A stretch of 33,844 nt of DNA from Fibrobacter sp. UBA4373 (GCA_002390045.1 DGSB01000084.1:1-33844), one strand, 5' to 3'. Counted from the stretch's first letter, positions 25,878 to 33,844 are shown. Made by a program: numbers and translations. The notes: a model not told the origin generated them from the letters alone.

Positions 25878-25986
25878 AAGAACCTCTCTGTGAACCATTT
25901 TTTACGCAAATTGACGAAACATTTTGTTCCACACGAGACTTTTCGTTCCAAGAAGATTTTTGACGCTTCAAAACGATCCTACAGAG

Positions 25987-26016
25987 AAAAAGACTCCCCA
26001 TTCGGAGAGCCTTTTT
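25987..26016 (-). terminator. Intrinsic terminator after paralog 2
   Basis: A 13-bp stem with two G-T pairs (25987-25999 with 26004-26016) has a four-base loop and A/T-rich stem ends that provide the T-run. It lies 22 bases after the stop of the 762-residue lipoprotein gene, so the two paralogs are separate transcription units. Confidence 0.8.
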
Positions 26017-26038
26017 CGGTTATTGGTATGGAGTAAAA

Positions 26039-28327
26039 CTATTTATAATAGTAAGTCAAACCATTCGGGAAGTTCACTGCGGTCATCGAAGAAACATCGA
26101 CCGTAGAAACCGAGGTCACGCTTCCACCATAGAGAATCATGCTGCCCGAGCCCTGCGGTTTAAAGGCCGCATTGCTAGATCCGTAGTAATTCGAATTCGT
26201 ATAGGACGTTGCCGTGCAATTCGGATATTCTTCCGTCTGACTTCCGAATCCAAGCATCACGCCGCCCGTAATCGAATAACCGTTATCGGTATCAATCAAG
26301 CCACCGGCGCCATTAATCGAGCAAGATCCCGTACCTCCCGAAGAACCAGGAGTACCACCCCAGCTACTGCCCATGCCACCAGAAGATGTTCCCGAGCTAG
26401 ACGGCATTTCAAGAATCAACACACCACCGGTCTGCGTTGCCGTTCCATTTGCATCCAAAACATCCACGTCATTTCCCGACGCACTAATGTAATGATAACC
26501 GCCAGAAATCACGATATGGCCTACGCTCGACGACATGCCGCCGCCCATGTTACCGCCCCAGCCACTGCTTGTCGAAGTGCTCGTCGAACCGCCCGCGGCA
26601 TTCCAGCCGTCATCCGTTCCATATACAGCCGTAATCCCTGCATTCGCGTAGATGTAATAGCCTTCAAAAGCTTCCGTAGCGGTCTTCACATAGACAGTCG
26701 ATCCGTTCAAGTTCAGGTTTGTTTCCGCATGAACGCCATCATCGCCTGCGCTGATCGTCACCGAGCCGCCTTCCAAGAACACATCGGCATTCGAATGGAG
26801 ACCGTCGTCTGCCGTCGAAGTCAAGTCCAAGGTTCCCGCGTACACATAAATGGATCCGCCTGCACTATCCGTTTTCACAGCTTTACCCGAAGCATTCACC
26901 GTGAGCTTGGGAACGCTGACGCTATCGTCAATCAAGAAGTAATTCGAAGCCTGAATGCCATCATCGCCAGCCTTCACGGTAATCGTTCCGCCTGTGATCA
27001 AAACTCGTCCCTTGCCTTCAGCAATTTCCGTTGCGTCGTCTTCATCCGACTTGATACCGTCACCGGATGTTGCCGTAAAGTTCAAGACACCGCCGTCGAT
27101 TTCGACCGAATTCTTACCCTTGAAAGCGTTGTTCTTAGCCGTCACGGTAATCGTCGGAGCGCCACCGAATTCATCGTCATATTTGACCTTCAAATCCTTG
27201 GCCGTCTGAATACCGTTGTTATAATTACCCGTCACCTTTAAGGTGCCAGAGCCCTTGATCGTCAAATCGTCCTTGGCATAGATAGCTGCGCCGGTCGTAT
27301 CCGTTTTCGATTCGCCGTCCTTTGTATAGCTGTATACATTGGAACGAGAGCTGCCGTCCGTCAACGTGTTCGTCGTTCCGCTCACAGCCACGATAAACGT
27401 CTTGTCCGAAGACTGTGCATAAATCGGAGCATCGCTGCTTGTCAACGTAAGCCCATTCAGGAAAAGGTAAACCTTATCGCTTGTCGGCGCCGCCACAATG
27501 ATCTGGCCGTTGTTCGAAGTTCCTGCAAAGTAATAATTGCCAGCGCAAAGGACCGTTACAACAGATCCTTCGATAGACACGCAGTTATTATTGTTTTCCA
27601 CACTCGCACCCGAAGTGGAGAAGGTGACAGACGGAGTAGAACCCGTCGATTCCACAGAAGCCGAAGACATGACGACAACCGTTGCACTCGAAGTCGCCGT
27701 TGCAACGCTCGAAGAAGAAACCATCCATGGATTGGACGCCGAAGACGTCTGCACGGTTGCGCTCGAAGTTTCCACAGCAGCACTCGAAGAAGAGGCGACC
27801 GTCAGGTAAACTTTCGTACAGCTTGCATCAGCCATGTTATAATAATAGGAGCCTTGCGCATCGCTATAGAAATAGAGATTCCCCACAATCGAAGTCGGAT
27901 TCGTCGTTTCTCCGCAGACCGCATTCGAAGCGGTCGAAGTGGAACTTTCTACAACAGTAGATGCCCCTGAAGAAGTAATCAAGCTCGTATCCCCAGAAGA
28001 CGTATCCCCTGTCGAAGCCGACGATTCCACACCCGTTCCCGGATTGGTTTCCGATTCGCCTTCCACCGTCGCATAGACAATCGTGCCGTCAGCCATCACC
28101 GAATACACAACGGCTCCCGTCGCAAGATCCATGCAGTATGTATTTCCAAGGCCATCTTCATAGGTGGTATAATCCCCACAAAGATTCACCGCTTCGACGT
28201 CCGAATCGAACGTAGAATCCGTTGCAGAAGTTGTATTATTCGAATCCGAACTGCCACAACCGAACAAGGCAACACAGCCTAATGCACTTGCAGCCGCCAG
28301 AGATAATTTTTTTGAGAATTGCTTCAT
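26039..28327 (-). CDS. Carbohydrate-binding lipoprotein, Cthe_2159-type beta-helix (paralog 2)
   Basis: 762 residues from the ATG at 28327, with AAAGGAG eight bases upstream. The lipobox is LFGC with the cysteine at 24. Two short cysteine-bounded modules (about 50-65 and 138-170) share a DxxGxxYYxD-like core. They are joined by long Ser/Thr/Ala/Val linkers to about residue 230. The beta-helix domain (about 245-640) has at least four acidic turns: SGDGIKSDEDD (421-431), AGDDGIQA, TADDGLHS and AGDDGVHA. These suggest stacked calcium sites. A Gly/Ser-rich stretch (588-600 and 643-668) interrupts the C-terminal part. It shares about the same domain core as paralog 1 but is 50 percent longer. A binding role on pectin-type polymers is inferred from the family. 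Confidence 0.82.
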   Translation of the reverse strand: MKQFSKKLSLAAASALGCVALFGCGSSDSNNTTSATDSTFDSDVEAVNLCGDYTTYEDGLGNTYCMDLATGAVVYSVMADGTIVYATVEGESETNPGTGVESSASTGDTSSGDTSLITSSGASTVVESSTSTASNAVCGETTNPTSIVGNLYFYSDAQGSYYYNMADASCTKVYLTVASSSSAAVETSSATVQTSSASNPWMVSSSSVATATSSATVVVMSSASVESTGSTPSVTFSTSGASVENNNNCVSIEGSVVTVLCAGNYYFAGTSNNGQIIVAAPTSDKVYLFLNGLTLTSSDAPIYAQSSDKTFIVAVSGTTNTLTDGSSRSNVYSYTKDGESKTDTTGAAIYAKDDLTIKGSGTLKVTGNYNNGIQTAKDLKVKYDDEFGGAPTITVTAKNNAFKGKNSVEIDGGVLNFTATSGDGIKSDEDDATEIAEGKGRVLITGGTITVKAGDDGIQASNYFLIDDSVSVPKLTVNASGKAVKTDSAGGSIYVYAGTLDLTSTADDGLHSNADVFLEGGSVTISAGDDGVHAETNLNLNGSTVYVKTATEAFEGYYIYANAGITAVYGTDDGWNAAGGSTSTSTSSGWGGNMGGGMSSSVGHIVISGGYHYISASGNDVDVLDANGTATQTGGVLILEMPSSSGTSSGGMGSSWGGTPGSSGGTGSCSINGAGGLIDTDNGYSITGGVMLGFGSQTEEYPNCTATSYTNSNYYGSSNAAFKPQGSGSMILYGGSVTSVSTVDVSSMTAVNFPNGLTYYYK

Positions 28328-28415
28328 AGTCTACTCCTTTCCAATAAAAGTAGGCTTCCTTTTTTTGAAATCCATGTAAAAGCGAATTTTCAATTTTCCG
28401 TTTGCGGGATAAAAA

Positions 28416-28439
28416 TTCCCAGTTGATTTGAAGTGGGAA
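28416..28439. promoter_or_regulatory. TTCCCA-N12-TGGGAA elements upstream of paralog 2
   Basis: TTCCCA (28416-28421) and TGGGAA (28434-28439) form a widely spaced dyad 89-112 bases upstream of the paralog 2 ATG. The same half-sites, in opposite order, make the palindrome ahead of paralog 1. The rest of the 203-base gap is AT-rich and shows no gene. Confidence 0.3.
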
Positions 28440-28516
28440 GATTCCGCACAAATTTTTTTACCCCAAATGCAACGCTTTTTAAATCGGAACCTCCCACTCC
28501 AAAAACTTTCTTGAAC

Positions 28517-28524
28517 TACATTTA
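28517..28524 (+). promoter_or_regulatory. Putative -7 box (TACATTTA) for the glycosyltransferase gene
   Basis: TACATTTA ends six bases before the ATG at 28531 and differs from TAnnTTTG at the last base. There is no Shine-Dalgarno sequence. It is the weakest member of the leaderless candidates. Confidence 0.25.
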
Positions 28525-28530
28525 GCGAAA

Positions 28531-29670
28531 ATGTTTTGGATAGCCTTTGAGTATGCCTTTGCCGCTTTGATGGTCCTTTTGACCATCTTCTATGCGGTAT
28601 TTGAAATCCGCATGTACCGAGCCTTGGGTTCCGTGCATTTGGGGAATTCTATCCGAAACCCGCTTCCCTCAGTCAGCATCCTTGTGTCCGCCCGAAACGA
28701 AGAAGCCGGAATTTCCAAGACCCTGGACTCTCTGATGAAGCAACTTTATAAGGGTCGTTGGGACATTTGGATTGCCGACGACAGATCCACAGACCGCACC
28801 CCGCAGATTCTTGCCGAATACGCAAAAAAATTTCCGGACAGAATCCACGTAGTGACCATTACAGAACTTTCTCCCGGAGAAAGCGCCAAAAAGAACGCCA
28901 TCGCAAAGCTCGTTGCCGCTTCGGAAGGCGAAATTCTTTTATTGACCGACGCCGACTGCATTGTACAGCCGACTTGGATCCGCGCCATGGTCCGCGAATT
29001 CGAACCGGGAATCGATTTTGTCGCAGGACATTCCTATATCGAACTTCCCAAAGACAGAACCAACTGGATTTTGAACATGCAGGCTGTTGAAACGATGGCT
29101 TACCGCATCGCCGGGACCGCAGCCCTCGCCATGGGAACGCCTATCACCAGTACCGGAAATAACCTCGCCTACCGCCGAAGCTTTTTCGAAGAAGTTCACG
29201 GCTTTGAAGGCGTTTCAAAAATTCAAAGCGGTGACGACGATCTGCTTCTTCAAAAGCTCGCCAGGGAAGCTCCTTGGAAGGCCCACTATTCCATCGACCC
29301 CGAAGCTTTCGTCACAACCCAAGGAAAAGAAACCCTTCCAGAGCTTTGGGAACAGCGCAAACGTTGGGCTTCCAAGACAACGTACTACGCTCCCAAAATC
29401 GTCGTTCTTCTCGGTTTCATTTTCTTCTTTTTCTGTCTGATTTCGCTCGGCTACGTTCTTTCGTTCCTGAGCTTCAAGATTTTTATCGCAACGCTCTTTG
29501 GCGTTCTCGTCAAACTTATCGGCGATAGCTGTGTTGAAAAGCGCGGCCTGCGCATTTTTAAGCAGCAAGAACTTTACAGATGGTTTCTCCCGGTAGAAAT
29601 CATTCACGCTCCTTTTACGGTCTTTGCCGTGCTCTTCGGAATAGCCGGTCATTTTAAGTGGAAAGGTTAA
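28531..29670 (+). CDS. Membrane-bound GT2 family glycosyltransferase
   Basis: 379 residues. One N-terminal membrane helix (about 5-25) is followed by a GT-A catalytic domain and two or three C-terminal helices (about 290-335 and 350-372). Motifs of processive family 2 enzymes are present: SILVSARNEE (49-58), IADDRSTD (81-88), TDADC (139-143), GDDDLLL (234-240) and EQRKRW (274-279). It should transfer a sugar from a nucleotide-sugar donor at the inner face of the membrane. Donor and product cannot be told; exopolysaccharide, glycolipid or hyaluronan-like synthases share this plan. The topB start is six bases after its stop, so the two are probably co-transcribed without an obvious functional link. 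Confidence 0.88.
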   Translation: MFWIAFEYAFAALMVLLTIFYAVFEIRMYRALGSVHLGNSIRNPLPSVSILVSARNEEAGISKTLDSLMKQLYKGRWDIWIADDRSTDRTPQILAEYAKKFPDRIHVVTITELSPGESAKKNAIAKLVAASEGEILLLTDADCIVQPTWIRAMVREFEPGIDFVAGHSYIELPKDRTNWILNMQAVETMAYRIAGTAALAMGTPITSTGNNLAYRRSFFEEVHGFEGVSKIQSGDDDLLLQKLAREAPWKAHYSIDPEAFVTTQGKETLPELWEQRKRWASKTTYYAPKIVVLLGFIFFFFCLISLGYVLSFLSFKIFIATLFGVLVKLIGDSCVEKRGLRIFKQQELYRWFLPVEIIHAPFTVFAVLFGIAGHFKWKG

Positions 29671-29676
29671 TTTCAA

Positions 29677-32148
29677 ATGGTCAAAAAAACGGATACAGCC
29701 GCAGAAAAATTAACTCTCGTTATCGCAGAAAAACCAAGTGTTGCCGCGGACCTCACTCGCGCCATCACGACCGGTGGAAAGTTCAAGAAAGAAAAGACCT
29801 ATTATGAAAATGGGGTTTACATTGTTTCTTGGGCTCTAGGTCACTTGGTCACCCTTTGCGACCCTAAAGAAATCAGCGATAAGTATAAAAGCTGGGAAAT
29901 GGGAACGCTCCCGATTCTTCCGAAAGAATTCCAGCTCAAAGCGATTCCGACTTCCAAGGCGCAGCTCACCGCCCTCGGAAAACTGATCCGTCGAAAAGAC
30001 GTCGGAACAATCATTAACGCATGCGATGCTGGCCGCGAAGGTGAACTGATTTTCCATTATATTCTGGAATTTGAAAAGGGAAAAACCGGCCTCAAGGGCA
30101 AAACCTTAAAGCGTCTCTGGATGCAGAGTATGACGCTCGCTTCGATTCGCGAAGCCTTTGAAAATCTGCGGACCCATGAAGAGATGCAGAACCTTCTCGA
30201 CGCGGCACTCTCCCGTTCCGAAGCAGACTGGCTCGTGGGCATCAACGGATCCCGTGGTCTTACGGCGTACAATAGCCGCTTTGGAGGTTTCCAACTGACC
30301 CCATGCGGACGCGTTCAAACCCCGACGCTCGCCATGATCGTCAACCGCGAAGAAGAACGCAACGCATTTGTTTCTAAGCCTTATTGGACAATCCAAGGCA
30401 CCTTCGGCTCCGGCAAATCCGAATACGAAGGCAAATGGTTCGACCCGGAACAAAAAACGGACAAGGATCATATTTGGGAAGAAGGCAAAGCCGAAGAAAT
30501 CGTCAAAAAGTGCAAAGGGAAAACGGGCACGGTGACTGAAACGACCAAGCCAAGTACACAAAAATGCGGTCCTCTTTACGACCTGACAACCCTTCAGCGT
30601 GAAGCGAACAACCGCTTTGGTTTCAGTGCCAAAACGACTCTTTCGATTGCCCAAGCTCTTTACGAAAAGCACAAATTAACTTCCTATCCGCGTACCGATA
30701 GCCGTGCTCTTCCCGAAGATTACGTCGGCACCGTCAAAAAGACTCTCGCCACCATGGAAGGCGGTCTTGCCAAATTTGCAGAAAAGGCTCTGGAAAACAA
30801 TTGGGTCAAAAAGGATCCGCGCATTTTCAACAACGCAAAAATTTCGGACCACTTCGCCATTATCCCGACCGGCAACAAAATGAAGTCGCTTTCGGAAGCA
30901 GAACTCAAAGTTTACACGATGATCTGCCAGCGCTTTATCGCGGTATTCTATCCGGCTGCGGAATATTTAAATACGACTCGCATCACGGAAATCGAAGGCG
31001 AGAAATTTTTAACCGAAGGCAAGATTTTAAAAACGCCTGGATTCAAGGAAGTCTACGGCAAGACCTCGGACGATGAATCCAATGTGGCCCCGATTGACAA
31101 AAGCGGAGAGGCTAAAGCCATTGAATTTGTCATTGCAGACGAACTGACCAATCCTCCACCGCGCTACACCGAAAGTACCCTTCTTTCCATGATGGAAAAC
31201 GCGGGAAAACTCGTCAAGGACGACGAACTCGCCGATGCCATGAAAGACCGGGGCATGGGAACTCCGGCAACCCGCGCTGCGATTATCGAAAAGCTAATCT
31301 CCGACAAGTACATGGTCCGCGATGGCAAGGAGCTTGTTCCCACAAGCAAAGCCTTTGGACTGATCCAAGTCGCCCGCGCAATGAAGATCGAGAACTTGAC
31401 GTCTCCGGAGCTCACCGGCGAATGGGAATATCAGCTGTCCCAAATCGAAAAAGGCAAGGAAACGCGTGCCGAATTTATGAAAGGCATCGAAAACCTGACG
31501 ACACAAATGGTCTCGAACATTCGTAGTTTCAAGGAAGAAGATACCCGAAAAGAAGCTTCGTTCAGCCCGGTCGACGGCATCAAGGTTTACGAAAGCGTTT
31601 CCCGTTTCGAAACCGAAGACGGCATCCAGATTCGAAAGATCCTTGGCGGCCGTAAAATGTCTAACGAAGAAGTGGTGGAACTTTTAACCAAAAAGAAGAT
31701 CGGCCCTCTGACCGGATTCCGCTCCAAACGCGGCATGGAATTTTCGGCCGGACTCATTCTGGAAAACGGAAAAATCAAGTTCGCCTTCGACAATGCGGAT
31801 TCGGAAGAAATCGAACTCGGCGAAGAACTTGGAAAATCCCCAATCGACGGTAGCCCGGTTTACGACACGCTTACCGCTTATGTTTCTCAAAGCTATGTCG
31901 ACAAGGAAAAGACGGGTCTCCGTCTGAACAAGGTCATCCTGGGCAAGGAAATCTCCCCCGACAATTTAAAGAAACTGCTCGTAGGAGAAAAGACGGATCT
32001 GATTCAAGGCTTCCGCTCCGCCAAAACGCACCGTCTCTTTGACGCCTACCTTTTACTCGACGGCAAAACGGGAAAAATCAAATTCGATTTTCCGCCACGC
32101 GTACCGGGCAAGGGACGCCGCTTTGCCGCTAAAAAAACGGAAGAATAA
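29677..32148 (+). CDS. topB: DNA topoisomerase III (type IA)
   Basis: 823 residues. The TOPRIM domain starts at LTLVIAEKPSVA (12-23) with the acidic motif DAGREGE (117-123). The active-site tyrosine is Tyr337 in SYPRTDSR. LTPCGRVQTPTLA (207-219) and KISDHFAIIPTG mark the decatenation core. After about residue 625 come two repeats of roughly 90 residues (GFRSKRGMEFSAGLIL and GFRSAKTHRLFDAYLL mark the equivalent positions), which match the C-terminal repeat found in many topoisomerase III proteins; no zinc-finger cysteines are present. The enzyme unlinks DNA strands during replication and recombination. It follows the GT2 gene by six bases. Confidence 0.95.
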   Translation: MVKKTDTAAEKLTLVIAEKPSVAADLTRAITTGGKFKKEKTYYENGVYIVSWALGHLVTLCDPKEISDKYKSWEMGTLPILPKEFQLKAIPTSKAQLTALGKLIRRKDVGTIINACDAGREGELIFHYILEFEKGKTGLKGKTLKRLWMQSMTLASIREAFENLRTHEEMQNLLDAALSRSEADWLVGINGSRGLTAYNSRFGGFQLTPCGRVQTPTLAMIVNREEERNAFVSKPYWTIQGTFGSGKSEYEGKWFDPEQKTDKDHIWEEGKAEEIVKKCKGKTGTVTETTKPSTQKCGPLYDLTTLQREANNRFGFSAKTTLSIAQALYEKHKLTSYPRTDSRALPEDYVGTVKKTLATMEGGLAKFAEKALENNWVKKDPRIFNNAKISDHFAIIPTGNKMKSLSEAELKVYTMICQRFIAVFYPAAEYLNTTRITEIEGEKFLTEGKILKTPGFKEVYGKTSDDESNVAPIDKSGEAKAIEFVIADELTNPPPRYTESTLLSMMENAGKLVKDDELADAMKDRGMGTPATRAAIIEKLISDKYMVRDGKELVPTSKAFGLIQVARAMKIENLTSPELTGEWEYQLSQIEKGKETRAEFMKGIENLTTQMVSNIRSFKEEDTRKEASFSPVDGIKVYESVSRFETEDGIQIRKILGGRKMSNEEVVELLTKKKIGPLTGFRSKRGMEFSAGLILENGKIKFAFDNADSEEIELGEELGKSPIDGSPVYDTLTAYVSQSYVDKEKTGLRLNKVILGKEISPDNLKKLLVGEKTDLIQGFRSAKTHRLFDAYLLLDGKTGKIKFDFPPRVPGKGRRFAAKKTEE

Positions 32149-32177
32149 AACCCAATAAATCCTATCCAAGAAGCGTT

Positions 32178-33578
32178 ATGAGCACTATCAAATTTTCTTT
32201 CGCGGCTGGAGCCGCTGTTATCGCCATGCTTACAGCCTGTGGCGACGATGTTACCAACGTAACCGAAGTGAACGAGAAAGCGGCAATTGACTTGGTCGAA
32301 AAATACAAGGAACTTCCGAAGTGTGAAGATTCCCTTTACGGCACTTTGATTTACGCAGCCGATTCTTCGCAGGTATACGCCTGCACTTCAGACGGCTGGA
32401 CCTCGCTCAAGGGTGAAAAAGGCGATCCGGGAGACGATGGCTTGGACGGTGAAGACGGCAAGAACGGTGAAGACGGTGAAAACGGCAAGGATGGCGAAGA
32501 CGGTGCGGATGGTGCTGACGGCGAGTCCTGCACGGCGACAGCGCTTAAGGACGGTTCCGGCATTGAGGTGATGTGCGGCGGCAAGACCGTGGGAGTCATC
32601 TCGAACGGAACGAACGGAAAAAATGGTGAAGATGGCACGAATTGCGATATCGTAAGCGACGTGGATGGCGTCGTTACGATTCAATGCGGCGAAGGCGAAA
32701 ATGCCAAGACTACTGAACTCTACAAGGCCATGTGCGGTACGGATCCGTTTGACCCGGCGGACAAGTTCTGCTATGCAGCGGAATTGTACGATCTGTGCGG
32801 TGACAAGGTTTACGACCCCTCCAAAGAATTCTGTTCTAATGAAGTAGTATATGATCTGTGCGGCGGCAAAGTTTACGACCCCTCCGAAGAGATCTGTCAA
32901 GATGGAACGGTTTATCCCTTGTGCGGCGGTAATGTCTACAATCCTGAAAAACAGTTCTGTGCCAAGTTCGCGGACAAAACGGAACAGCTTTACAAGATGG
33001 TGACGATCGCTCCGGAAGGAACGGGCTATAGCGAGACCTGGATGGCCGAGAACCTGAACTACGCAACGACGAACAGCTATTGCTATGAAGACAAGGAAGA
33101 AAACTGCGCCAAGTACGGTCGCCTGTACACCTGGGCCGCTGCGGTCGGGAAGCCCGAAGAGGAGTGCGGTTATGGAAAAGCATGCAACCTGGGCACGGGC
33201 GATATCCGCGGAATCTGCCCCACGGGTTGGCACCTGCCAAGCCAAGATGAATGGAAAGAGTTGATTGTTGCCGTGGATGATAACATTACGGAATATTCTG
33301 GTGAAAATGTTGCGGGCAATGTCCTCAAGTCCCAGACTGGCTGGACGCCATTCGAAGGCATCAACAACGAGGATGCTTTCGGCTTTTCCGCGTTGCCCGC
33401 CGGCTTGTTCTACAATGGCAATTACTACTCCGAAGGAGACGACGCGTACTTCTGGAGTTCTTCTGAGCGCTATGACAACGACGCGTACTACATGTGCTTG
33501 TACCACACGACGGAGGGTGCGTACCTGATCAACAACGGCAAGCATCTCAGGACTTCAGTTCGTTGTCTCAAGGACTAG
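32178..33578 (+). CDS. Fib_succ_major-domain lipoprotein with collagen-like and cysteine repeats
   Basis: 466 residues. The lipobox is MLTAC with the cysteine at 21. Residues 79-117 are thirteen Gly-X-Y triplets (GEKGDPGDDG and onward), strongly acidic; a shorter GTNGKNGEDG set is at 144-153. Four repeats of exactly 21 residues begin at cysteines 186, 207, 228 and 249 with the pattern CGGxVYDPxxxFC. The Fib_succ_major domain fills about 283-466: ETWMAENLNYAT, CPTGWHLPSQDEW, YFWSSSE and the closing SVRCLKD. This domain is expanded in Fibrobacter succinogenes; its function is not established and its motifs recall FGE-sulfatase/C-type-lectin folds. It is probably displayed on the outer membrane with the collagen-like part as a stalk. 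Codons such as CTG and AAC are more frequent than in neighbours. Confidence 0.9.
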   Translation: MSTIKFSFAAGAAVIAMLTACGDDVTNVTEVNEKAAIDLVEKYKELPKCEDSLYGTLIYAADSSQVYACTSDGWTSLKGEKGDPGDDGLDGEDGKNGEDGENGKDGEDGADGADGESCTATALKDGSGIEVMCGGKTVGVISNGTNGKNGEDGTNCDIVSDVDGVVTIQCGEGENAKTTELYKAMCGTDPFDPADKFCYAAELYDLCGDKVYDPSKEFCSNEVVYDLCGGKVYDPSEEICQDGTVYPLCGGNVYNPEKQFCAKFADKTEQLYKMVTIAPEGTGYSETWMAENLNYATTNSYCYEDKEENCAKYGRLYTWAAAVGKPEEECGYGKACNLGTGDIRGICPTGWHLPSQDEWKELIVAVDDNITEYSGENVAGNVLKSQTGWTPFEGINNEDAFGFSALPAGLFYNGNYYSEGDDAYFWSSSERYDNDAYYMCLYHTTEGAYLINNGKHLRTSVRCLKD

Positions 33579-33597
33579 CAGTGAGGCGAACCCTGCA

Positions 33598-33617
33598 CGG
33601 AAATGCTAGCATTTCCG
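33598..33617. repeat. 20-bp perfect palindrome after the Fib_succ_major gene
   Basis: CGGAAATGCTAGCATTTCCG equals its reverse complement and begins 20 bases after the stop codon. It could form a cruciform or bind a dimeric protein. No T-run follows. Confidence 0.75.
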
Positions 33618-33638
33618 TATAGGTGAGCCGAGCAGCGA

Positions 33639-33657
33639 GGGACTCCTACGGAGTCCC
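33639..33657. repeat. Hairpin GGGACTCC-TAC-GGAGTCCC
   Basis: A perfect 8-bp GC-rich stem with a three-base loop lies 60-80 bases after the stop of the Fib_succ_major gene. It lacks the T-run of a standard terminator. Confidence 0.75.
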
Positions 33658-33844
33658 CTAACCAGCCGAGTGATGCGGTCGCCAAGTTTACTTGAACGGC
33701 CATTTCCGAGGCGCAGTGGCCCCCTAGTAGAATTTTGGGGAGTTGTGGGGTGTCCCCGCTTGTTTGCGTGCAGAGCAGGCTGAGTCGGGGCTGTAATTAG
33801 GGGGACGCCCCCCCCTTTATAAAAAAAGGGACCCGCCGGCATAG

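Larger units (their letters stand above)
33579..33844. other. GC-rich non-coding tail with several inverted repeats
   Basis: No convincing gene. It holds a 20-bp palindrome (33598-33617), a hairpin (33639-33657), two copies of AGCCGAG followed by similar bases (33626 and 33664), GGGG-TGT-CCCC (33747-33757), GGGGG-ACG-CCCCC (33800-33812) and CCCTTT...AAAGGG (33813-33830). The density of dyads differs from every other gap in the window and suggests a repeated element or strong RNA structure. Confidence 0.6.

Noticed and set aside
25061..27241. Long plus-strand frames opposite the Cthe_2159 paralogs (25061-25672 and 26492-27241)
   Set aside because: They mirror the repetitive coding sequence of the lipoproteins and show no independent motif or ribosome binding site.
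32412..32530. CRISPR or tandem DNA repeat in the GGTGAAGAC-rich stretch
   Set aside because: The repetition follows the nine-base coding rhythm of Gly-X-Y triplets in one reading frame; there are no spacers and no cas genes.
33598..33657. Standard rho-independent terminator after the last gene
   Set aside because: The stems are strong but neither is followed by a T-run on the plus strand, so I describe them as palindromes rather than a terminator.
33606..33842. 78-codon minus-strand frame in the right-end tail
   Set aside because: It runs through the inverted repeats, has Pro/Arg/Gly-rich random-looking composition, and no RBS was found.

Overview
The window looks like chromosomal DNA from a member of the Fibrobacterota (Fibrobacter or a close relative). 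The strongest evidence is the last gene: a lipoprotein ending in a Fibrobacter succinogenes major paralogous (Fib_succ_major) domain. Supporting evidence is a Gram-negative envelope gene set (BamA, Skp, FtsX/EnvC-like), secreted plant-cell-wall enzymes with Fibrobacter-style C-terminal tails, Ser-rich linkers behind lipoboxes, and promoters resembling the TAnnTTTG -7 element known from the related Bacteroidota. I could run no database search; family calls come from motifs read in the translations.

Layout. 1-3246 (minus): bamA and the start of an OmpH/Skp chaperone gene, with the bamA stop and skp start sharing one base. 3346-4398 (minus): an unknown lipoprotein. 4513-5919 (plus): a divergent starch/glycogen synthase-like protein. 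5923-7065 (minus): an unrecognised secreted lipoprotein, possibly a glycoside hydrolase. 7235-8958 (plus): a Ser/Thr kinase with a C-terminal membrane anchor, then a CvpA-family membrane protein. 9029-14698 (minus): two secreted pectin enzymes, a PL11 rhamnogalacturonan lyase and a GH43 endo-arabinanase, which share an upstream palindrome. 14826-16775 (plus): protoporphyrinogen oxidase, tRNA-Leu(UAA) and a small unknown protein. 16826-21763 (minus): ftsX, envC-like, holB and recJ, tightly packed. 21805-24240 (plus): YbbR-like protein, tsaD and a small exported protein. 24311-28327 (minus): two paralogous Cthe_2159-type carbohydrate-binding beta-helix lipoproteins. 28531-32148 (plus): a membrane GT2 glycosyltransferase and topoisomerase III. 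32178-33578 (plus): the Fib_succ_major lipoprotein with a collagen-like stretch and four cysteine repeats. 33579-33844: a GC-rich non-coding tail full of inverted repeats.

How the parts fit. The lyase would cut the rhamnogalacturonan-I backbone and the arabinanase its arabinan side chains, and the Cthe_2159 family is known to bind polygalacturonate, so three or four genes point to pectin handling. A TTGTC-N4-GACAA palindrome upstream of both enzymes may be a shared operator. The envelope genes form a second theme: outer-membrane assembly, and a septal hydrolase-activation pair (FtsX plus a catalytically degenerate LytM protein) without ftsE beside it.

The most unusual items are the Fib_succ_major lipoprotein with its structured tail (a possible target of a diversification system), the shared palindrome, the candidate leaderless promoters, the large insertion in BamA, and the glycogen-synthase-like protein with an altered nucleotide-sugar loop. 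No CRISPR array, transposase, integrase or rRNA was seen. No gene-free stretch exceeds 300 bases; the longest is the 266-base tail at the right end.
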